NCBI RefSeq assembly: GCF_014650075.1
Contig: NZ_BMUG01000014.1
Span: 96,824-160,823 of the forward strand
Direction of reading: 5' to 3'
Source: Streptomyces microflavus
Lineage (GTDB): Bacteria; Actinomycetota; Actinomycetes; Streptomycetales; Streptomycetaceae
DNA: 64,000 nucleotides
The translations under genes and the position numbers were made by a program. Positions 59,227-64,000 of the stretch are shown in pieces (position 1 is the first letter of the stretch; every line of letters begins with the position of its first letter). Under the pieces are notes generated by a model. The model was not told the origin of the DNA. It was given only the letters and a program-made list of their open reading frames with translations, and searched no databases.

Positions 59227-59963
59227 GCGGGGCCGTCAGGCATGCACCCGGTGAGTGTCCGCCGAGCGGACCCGTGCCCCGGCACCTGGGGATCGTCCCG
59301 GACGGCAACCGGCGCTGGGCCCGGCAGCGCGGGGTCCCGGCCCGGGAGGGATATCAGCGCGGGGCCGACCGGACCGTCGAGGTGGTGCGGTGGTGCGAGG
59401 AGGCGGGGGTGGAGACGGTCACCATCTGGGCGCTCTCCCAGGACAACGCCGCCAAACGGCAGGAGCTGCCCGTGATGGTGGAAGGGATCACCGCCCTCAT
59501 GGGCGGCCTCACGGCCGCAGGGGCGTGGGACGTCAACGTCCTGGGCTCGCCCGAGCACCTGGACGCCCTCGGGCCGGCGGGCCTCTCCGGCCGGTCCCGG
59601 CGCGCAGCGGTGGGTGCGTCCGGCGACGGGTACGGGTGCGGCGACCGGCTGCGGGTCAACCTCGCGGTGGCGTACGACGGGCGGGAGGAGATCGTGGCCG
59701 CCGCCCTCGCCGTACTCGCCGAGAGCGGGGCCGACGGCCTGGACAGTGCGGCGATCGGCCGCCGACTGGAGCGCTGGGGGCAGCCGGACTGCGACCTGAT
59801 CCTGCGGACCTCCGGCGAGCAGCGCCTCTCCGGCTTCCTGCTGTGGCAGAGCCTCACCGCCGAACTGCACTTCAGCCCGGAGCAGTGGCCGGACTTCGAC
59901 CGGGCCGCCTTCGACGCCATGCTCGCCTCGTTCGCCGGCCGTGAACGCAGGTTCGGGGCATGA
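59223..59963 (+). CDS. cis-prenyltransferase (UPP synthase-like)
   Basis: A 246-residue cis-prenyltransferase. PDGNRRWARQRG holds the catalytic Asp (residue 27), and LILRTSGEQRLSGF, with Arg195, and WQSLTAELHF are the other signatures. The usual FSTENWKRP segment is replaced by ALSQDNAAKRQ, as in short-chain enzymes such as Z-farnesyl diphosphate synthase. Housekeeping copies make undecaprenyl diphosphate; its position inside a terpene operon suggests a Z-prenyl diphosphate for cyclisation. ATG 59223 and 59960 overlaps are both ATGA. Confidence 0.88.
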   Translation: MSGAVRHAPGECPPSGPVPRHLGIVPDGNRRWARQRGVPAREGYQRGADRTVEVVRWCEEAGVETVTIWALSQDNAAKRQELPVMVEGITALMGGLTAAGAWDVNVLGSPEHLDALGPAGLSGRSRRAAVGASGDGYGCGDRLRVNLAVAYDGREEIVAAALAVLAESGADGLDSAAIGRRLERWGQPDCDLILRTSGEQRLSGFLLWQSLTAELHFSPEQWPDFDRAAFDAMLASFAGRERRFGA

Positions 59964-60994
59964 CGGGCGGCGGGCAGGTTCGGCGGACGACGGGCGGCGG
60001 CACGGACACCCCGTACGCGCTGGCGGCGTACTCCCACCGGCATCTCCTGCGGCTCTCCCCGGCGGCCGGCGACCACCCGGCGGCCGAGGAGCTGGAGGCG
60101 GACGTACGGTCCTGGGCGACGGGCCGCGGCCTGAGCGCCCCGGGCGACGACGGCCTGGCACGCCGCAGGATCGGCCGCCTGGTGGGCCGGTGCATGCCCG
60201 GCGCGCCCGTCGCCGTGGCCCGGCTCACCGCGCGCTACCTGGCGTGGGTGTTCCACTTCGACGACACGGTCGCCGAGCACGCCGACCGGCTGGCCGTGCA
60301 CCGGGCGTCGGACCCGCCCGGCATCCTGCTCTCCGGCCGCCTACCCGCCGGGGCGCCCGCCTGCGCCCATCTCACCTCCCTGGTCTCCGTACACGAGGCC
60401 GTCGTGGCCGCGGGCGGCACCGCACTGCTACCGCTCCTCGCCGACGGGCTGCGGCGGTACGTCGAGAACTGCGCGCGGGAGACACCCTGGCGGGCCACAG
60501 GGACTCCCCCGACGCTGGCCGAGTATCTGGCCCAGCGCGTCCACACATCGGGCGGCCACCCGATGTACCTGCACCTGCTGGCCCCGGGCATGCCCGGGGG
60601 CCGCGACCCGCAGACCGGCCCGCCTAACGCACCACTGACCGCCCCGCTGACCGGCCTGGCTGAACTCGCCTTCCTGATCGGCGGACTCGCCAACGACCTG
60701 CTCGGCCACGCCGCCGAACAGCGCCGGGGCGACCCGGTGAACGCCGTCACCGTCCTCGCGCACGAGTACGGGCTGCCCGTGCCGGAGGCGTACCGGGCCG
60801 TGGTCGTCCTGCACGCCGGCCACCAGCACCGCTTCGACGCCGCGTGCGCCGGGCTGCTGGCCGATGCCACGCTCCCCGCGGCCCAACGGCGGTTCGTGCA
60901 CGCCGTCATGGGCTGGGTGGCGGGAAGCGCCGCGGCCGTCGAGCCCTACTGGCACCAGCTGCTCGCCACAGAACCGACCCAAGGAACAGGCTGA
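59960..60994 (+). CDS. class I terpene synthase-like protein
   Basis: A 344-residue protein with terpene synthase class I metal motifs: FDDTVAE with Asp101-Glu106 and an NSE-type motif NDLLGHAAE at 245-253, where Gly replaces the usual Ser/Thr. The fold is all helical. It should bind diphosphate with magnesium and remove it to form a carbocation, or act on the product of the class II enzyme. It overlaps the cis-prenyltransferase stop by 4 bases. Confidence 0.85.
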   Translation: MTGGGQVRRTTGGGTDTPYALAAYSHRHLLRLSPAAGDHPAAEELEADVRSWATGRGLSAPGDDGLARRRIGRLVGRCMPGAPVAVARLTARYLAWVFHFDDTVAEHADRLAVHRASDPPGILLSGRLPAGAPACAHLTSLVSVHEAVVAAGGTALLPLLADGLRRYVENCARETPWRATGTPPTLAEYLAQRVHTSGGHPMYLHLLAPGMPGGRDPQTGPPNAPLTAPLTGLAELAFLIGGLANDLLGHAAEQRRGDPVNAVTVLAHEYGLPVPEAYRAVVVLHAGHQHRFDAACAGLLADATLPAAQRRFVHAVMGWVAGSAAAVEPYWHQLLATEPTQGTG

Positions 60995-60999
60995 TCACC

Positions 61000-62358
61000 G
61001 TGGAGACCCGCCGCCCCACCGCCACCGCCACCGCCGTCGTCGTCGGAGCCGGAATCGCCGGGCTCACCGCCGCCTGGCGTCTGCGCCAGGCCGGCCTGGT
61101 GGTCCGCGTCCTGGAACGGGAGCCGATGGCCGGCGGCCGTATGCGGACCGTCGACCACGACGGCTTCCGCATCGAACTCGGCGCCAGCATCCTCGGCCGC
61201 AACTACACCGGCATGCTCCGCCTCATCGAGGAGCTGGGCCTGTCCCACCAGTTCGGCCCCTCCAGCACCCTGTGCGGCTTCGACCGCGACAACACCGTCC
61301 ACCGCCTGCGCACCGACTCCCGGGCCGACCTGCTCCGCACCCGGCTGATCGGCCCCCGTACCAAGGCGGCGGTATTCCGTGCCCTCCCGAACTTCCTGGC
61401 CCACCGCAAGCGCCTGGACTGGGACACCATGGACCGGAACACCTACCTCGACACCCTCAGCGCCACCCAGTACGCCCGGCGGCACCTCACCCAGGAGGCG
61501 ATCGACCACCTCTGCGAGCCGCTCTTCGGCGGAGGCATCGTCCTGGCCTCCCCGGACCGCATGGCGGCCGCCGACATGCTCTTCTACACGGCGAAGCTGC
61601 TCGTCCCGCACTTCAACAGCCCGCAGGGCGTCGGGCTGCTCACCCGCACCCTGGCCGAGCGCCTCGGCGTGGAGCTGAACACCCGGGTCACCGCCGTCCG
61701 CCGACGGGCCGACGGGCTCTCCGTCACCTGGCAAGGCGGGGACGGGGAGCAGCGCACGGAGCAGGCCGACGCCGTTGTCGTGGCCGTCCCAGCCCCACAG
61801 GTGCCGGGCATCCTGCCCGACCTGTCGCCCCCGGACCGCGACTACCTCTCCTCCCTCCCCTACTCGCGAGCCCTGATCGTTTCCCTCGGCCTCGAACGCC
61901 CGCCATCGGAAAAGGCCTTCGCGCTCTTCCTCGCCCAGCGGACGCACCCCGCGCTGGTCGGCGTCGAACTCCACCACAACAAGATCCCCGGCCGGGTCGA
62001 CGGCAGCCGCGGGCTCGTCACCCTCCACCCCCGGCAGGAGTTCACCGACCGCTGGTGGGACGCCGACGACCGCACCGTCACCGAACGGGCCGTCACCGCG
62101 GCCGCCGCCGTCTTCCCGGGCCTCCGCGAGACCGTCCTGACCAGCCACGTCAGCCGCCAGGACCCCGCTCTCGTCGTCCGCCCGCCCGGCGGCTACGCGG
62201 AGCTGCGCGCCTTCAACGCCCGCCGGCGCACCACCGACCCCCGCCTCCAGCTCGCGGGAGACTACTTCGGGCCCTCCAGCACCTACGGCGCGCTGCGTTC
62301 GGGGGAACAGGCCGCCGCCCGCATCCTGAACCACCTGCCCGCCGGGCGCCCGAGGTAG
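61000..62358 (+). CDS. FAD-dependent amine oxidase/phytoene desaturase-like enzyme
   Basis: A 452-residue flavoprotein. VVVGAGIAGLTAAWRLRQAGLVVRVLERE is the dinucleotide-binding motif, and the C-terminal FAD-closing segment is LQLAGDYFGPSSTYGALRSGEQAAARIL. The closest families are HemY-type protoporphyrinogen oxidases and carotenoid/terpenoid desaturases. It could oxidise or desaturate the terpene skeleton. GTG 61000 is 5 bases after the previous stop, within the same operon. Confidence 0.82.
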   Translation: METRRPTATATAVVVGAGIAGLTAAWRLRQAGLVVRVLEREPMAGGRMRTVDHDGFRIELGASILGRNYTGMLRLIEELGLSHQFGPSSTLCGFDRDNTVHRLRTDSRADLLRTRLIGPRTKAAVFRALPNFLAHRKRLDWDTMDRNTYLDTLSATQYARRHLTQEAIDHLCEPLFGGGIVLASPDRMAAADMLFYTAKLLVPHFNSPQGVGLLTRTLAERLGVELNTRVTAVRRRADGLSVTWQGGDGEQRTEQADAVVVAVPAPQVPGILPDLSPPDRDYLSSLPYSRALIVSLGLERPPSEKAFALFLAQRTHPALVGVELHHNKIPGRVDGSRGLVTLHPRQEFTDRWWDADDRTVTERAVTAAAAVFPGLRETVLTSHVSRQDPALVVRPPGGYAELRAFNARRRTTDPRLQLAGDYFGPSSTYGALRSGEQAAARILNHLPAGRPR

Positions 62359-62366
62359 CCGACGGA

Positions 62367-63089
62367 TCAGCTGTCGAGGGCGACCTCCGCGGTGACCACC
62401 ATCGGCGTACGGTCGTCCGCCTCGGCGAGGAGTGCGCCGCCCGGGGCCCAGATCGCGGCCCGGCCGCAGCCGGTCCACGGGCCGGAGGGGCCCACGTGGT
62501 TGGCGAGGGCGACGAAGAGGTCCGTGTCCTCGGCGATACGGGGGTAGATGGTCGCCCGTTGGGCGATGCCGTCGCCCGTTCCGTACAGCGTGGAGGCGAG
62601 GTAGACCTCGCAGCCGTCCGCCGCCGCCCGGGCGGGCAGGTCGGGGAAGTGGCTGTCGTAGCAGGTGGCCAGGGCGAAGCGGAGGCCGCCGAGTTCGAAC
62701 CGCCCGTCCCGGTCGCCGGGTGCGAACACTGCGGTCTCCTGGTCGTGGAGGTGCTGCTTGAGGTAGGTGGCGAGCAGCGCGCCGTCGGGGCCGTAGACGA
62801 ACGTGCCGATGGCGGGGCGTGTGCCCGGGCCGCCGGTCGTCACCGCGCAGTTGACGACCGTGGCGATCCCGCTCGACCGGAGGGCGTCCAGCCGCGGATC
62901 GTCCGCGTTCACCTGGAGGCCGGGATCGTCGGAGAGCGCTCCGAGTTCGTACCCGGTGAGGGCGAGCTCGGGGAGCACGAGCAGCTCGGCCCCCTGGTCG
63001 CGCGCCTGCCCGGCGAGGGCGGCGAACCGGCGGACGTTGGCGGGGATGTCCGCCGGGACGGAGGTGAGCTGGGCTGCGGCTATCTTCAT
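62367..63089 (-). CDS. carbon-nitrogen hydrolase (nitrilase superfamily)
   Basis: A 240-residue member of the nitrilase superfamily with the Glu-Lys-Cys triad: Glu in LVLPELALTGYE, Lys in YLKQHLHDQE and Cys in ALATCYDSHFPDLP. It hydrolyses an amide, carbamoyl or nitrile substrate. It is convergent with the flavoprotein gene, with 8 bases between the stops. ATG 63089. Confidence 0.88.
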   Translation of the reverse strand: MKIAAAQLTSVPADIPANVRRFAALAGQARDQGAELLVLPELALTGYELGALSDDPGLQVNADDPRLDALRSSGIATVVNCAVTTGGPGTRPAIGTFVYGPDGALLATYLKQHLHDQETAVFAPGDRDGRFELGGLRFALATCYDSHFPDLPARAAADGCEVYLASTLYGTGDGIAQRATIYPRIAEDTDLFVALANHVGPSGPWTGCGRAAIWAPGGALLAEADDRTPMVVTAEVALDS

Positions 63090-63183
63090 CGGCAGAGCTT
63101 GCCACGGGGGCCTCTCTTTTCAGGGGGCCGACTTGTCCCAGGGGGCTGGCTGTCCAAGGGCCCTCTCTCCGTGGCCTTACCGC

Positions 63184-63498
63184 CTACCGTGCGAGGGCCT
63201 CGGTCGCCTCCACGATGACCAGCGTGCCCTTGCTGCCGGGGCGGACCGCGTGGGCGGTGCCCGCTGCCACCACGTACATCTCGCCGGGCCCCACCGTCAC
63301 CGCCGCCCCCTCCACGTCCAGTTCGAGCAGACCGTCGAGCACCAGCAGGACCTCGGGCTCCGCGTGCCGCTCCTCCTCGACCGGCAGCTCGTCCATGCGC
63401 AGGACCTTGACCTCGGCCGCCCCCACCCGGCCGAGCACCGTGGAGCTCCACGCCCGGGGCAGGACAGCCGCCGCTTCCGACACCTTGACCACGCTCAT
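63184..63498 (-). CDS. cupin domain protein
   Basis: A 104-residue single-domain cupin: HAEPEVLLVLDGLLELDVEGAAVTVGPGEMYVVAAGTAHAVR holds the beta-barrel core with the metal-binding His and Glu residues. Function unknown. ATG 63498 is preferred as it follows GAGAGGTG; ATG 63507 is a longer alternative. It may pair with the nitrilase downstream. Confidence 0.85.
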   Translation of the reverse strand: MSVVKVSEAAAVLPRAWSSTVLGRVGAAEVKVLRMDELPVEEERHAEPEVLLVLDGLLELDVEGAAVTVGPGEMYVVAAGTAHAVRPGSKGTLVIVEATEALAR

Positions 63499-63574
63499 CG
63501 CACACACCTCTCGGCGGACCCCCTCGCCGCCGGAGAACTCGCAGGTGACGAAGTGGTCCGCGCATCAGGATCAA

Positions 63575-63595
63575 CGGATATACGGACGCTATCCG
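63575..63595. promoter_or_regulatory. inverted repeat upstream of cupin gene
   Basis: CGGATA (63575-63580) and TATCCG (63590-63595) separated by 9 bases, in an AT-rich pocket ahead of the cupin start (63498) and next to a TetR gene. Suits a TetR operator. Not tested. Confidence 0.45.
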
Positions 63596-63670
63596 GGGCG
63601 GGGCGGTGGGTGGTCGACCGTTCGGTAAAGACCTGGGGAATCACCACGTCATGTACGGGCGGCCGCCTTC

Positions 63671-64000
63671 TCAGTACCCCGGCGCCCCCAGCGCCCGCAG
63701 CACATGGGCCACGAGGTCGGCGATCGTCTCCTCGTCCTGGACCGGTTTGCGCAGGACGTGGCAGTAGTAGACGGGGCCGTACAGCATCTCCACCGCCAGC
63801 GGGAGGTTCGCACCCGGCGGGATCTGGCCCTGGTCCTGGGCGCTGCGCAGCCGGGCCACCGCCTCCTCCACCCGCGGGTCCACCAGCTGGTCCTTCAGCG
63901 CCTGCGCGAGGACGTCGTCGTGGTGGAGCTCGGAGAGGATACCCCCGTACGCCGGGCCGAAGGGCGGTACGGAGAGCAGCCGCACCGCGCCGGCGACATG
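63671..64000 (-). CDS. TetR family regulator, partial (C-terminal ligand-binding domain)
   Basis: The C-terminal 109 codons of a TetR-type regulator (PLAVEMLYGPVYYCHVLRKPV, ADLVAHVLRALGAPGY), of the TetR_C_11-type ligand domain. The start and helix-turn-helix lie beyond the right edge of the window. Stop TGA at 63671-63673. It probably controls the cupin or nearby genes. Confidence 0.85.
   Translation of the reverse strand, partial: HVAGAVRLLSVPPFGPAYGGILSELHHDDVLAQALKDQLVDPRVEEAVARLRSAQDQGQIPPGANLPLAVEMLYGPVYYCHVLRKPVQDEETIADLVAHVLRALGAPGY

Noticed and set aside
1..64000. CRISPR arrays, rRNA or tRNA genes
   Set aside because: No regular direct repeats with spacers and no tRNA- or rRNA-like sequence was seen.

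Overview
The window is very GC-rich (roughly 70-73 %), almost fully coding, with strong third-position G/C, ATG/GTG starts and many ATGA stop-start overlaps. Together with the gene content (conservon-type genes, several SpoIIE-type phosphatases, DUF6397, DUF6207, an LAXTG surface protein, SAV2177-type methyltransferase) this points to a Streptomyces chromosome, probably outside the most conserved core. No rRNA, tRNA or CRISPR array was seen.

Layout. 1-7.7 kb: small hypothetical genes, a P-loop kinase overlapping an ABC-F ribosome-protection gene behind a 310-bp leader, an MptB-like mannosyltransferase, and an aldo/keto reductase (broken by one frameshift) plus an SRPBCC gene divergent from a LysR regulator. 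7.7-15.2 kb: DinB-like protein, a PP2C phosphatase next to a MASE1 membrane protein, an MT0933-like antitoxin, a membrane-tethered ECF sigma factor fused to an extracellular CAP domain, and a FUSC membrane protein. 15.2-22.5 kb: an isolated cytochrome c oxidase subunit I gene with a small membrane protein, then two divergent Asp23/Gls24 operons; one carries an ECF sigma factor and a zinc-type anti-sigma domain fused to an Asp23-like domain, the other four envelope Asp23/AmaP-like proteins. 22.5-32.2 kb: SRPBCC, crotonase, a PAS-GAF-PP2C-HATPase regulator, a sortase-anchored LAETG protein, GNAT, DUF6397, and conservon CvnB-like and CvnD-like genes without their usual partners.

32.2-50.7 kb: ArsR regulator overlapping an MgtA-like P-type ATPase, a short TatA, TerD, methyltransferase, PadR/hydrolase pair, MpaB-like oxygenase, fatty acid desaturase, a SNF2 helicase overlapping a SWIM-zinc protein, a Tat-exported amidase, and a GAF regulator in front of an ExaC-type aldehyde dehydrogenase with a strong terminator.

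50.7-57.5 kb is a decayed accessory region: a tyrosine integrase remnant with an internal deletion, a complete IS3-family element that lacks an obvious target duplication, a third SpoIIE-type phosphatase, a methyltransferase, a frameshifted DUF6207 gene and fragments of a polymorphic toxin next to an intact SUKH-4 immunity gene. It borders the most interesting locus, a tightly coupled four-gene terpenoid operon (57.6-62.4 kb): a class II (DXDD) terpene cyclase, a cis-prenyltransferase, a class I terpene synthase-like protein and a flavin amine-oxidase/desaturase-like enzyme. No trans-prenyl diphosphate synthase lies beside them, so the cis-prenyltransferase may make an unusual Z-configured substrate for the cyclases. 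The window ends with a nitrilase-family hydrolase, a cupin and a TetR gene cut by the window edge.
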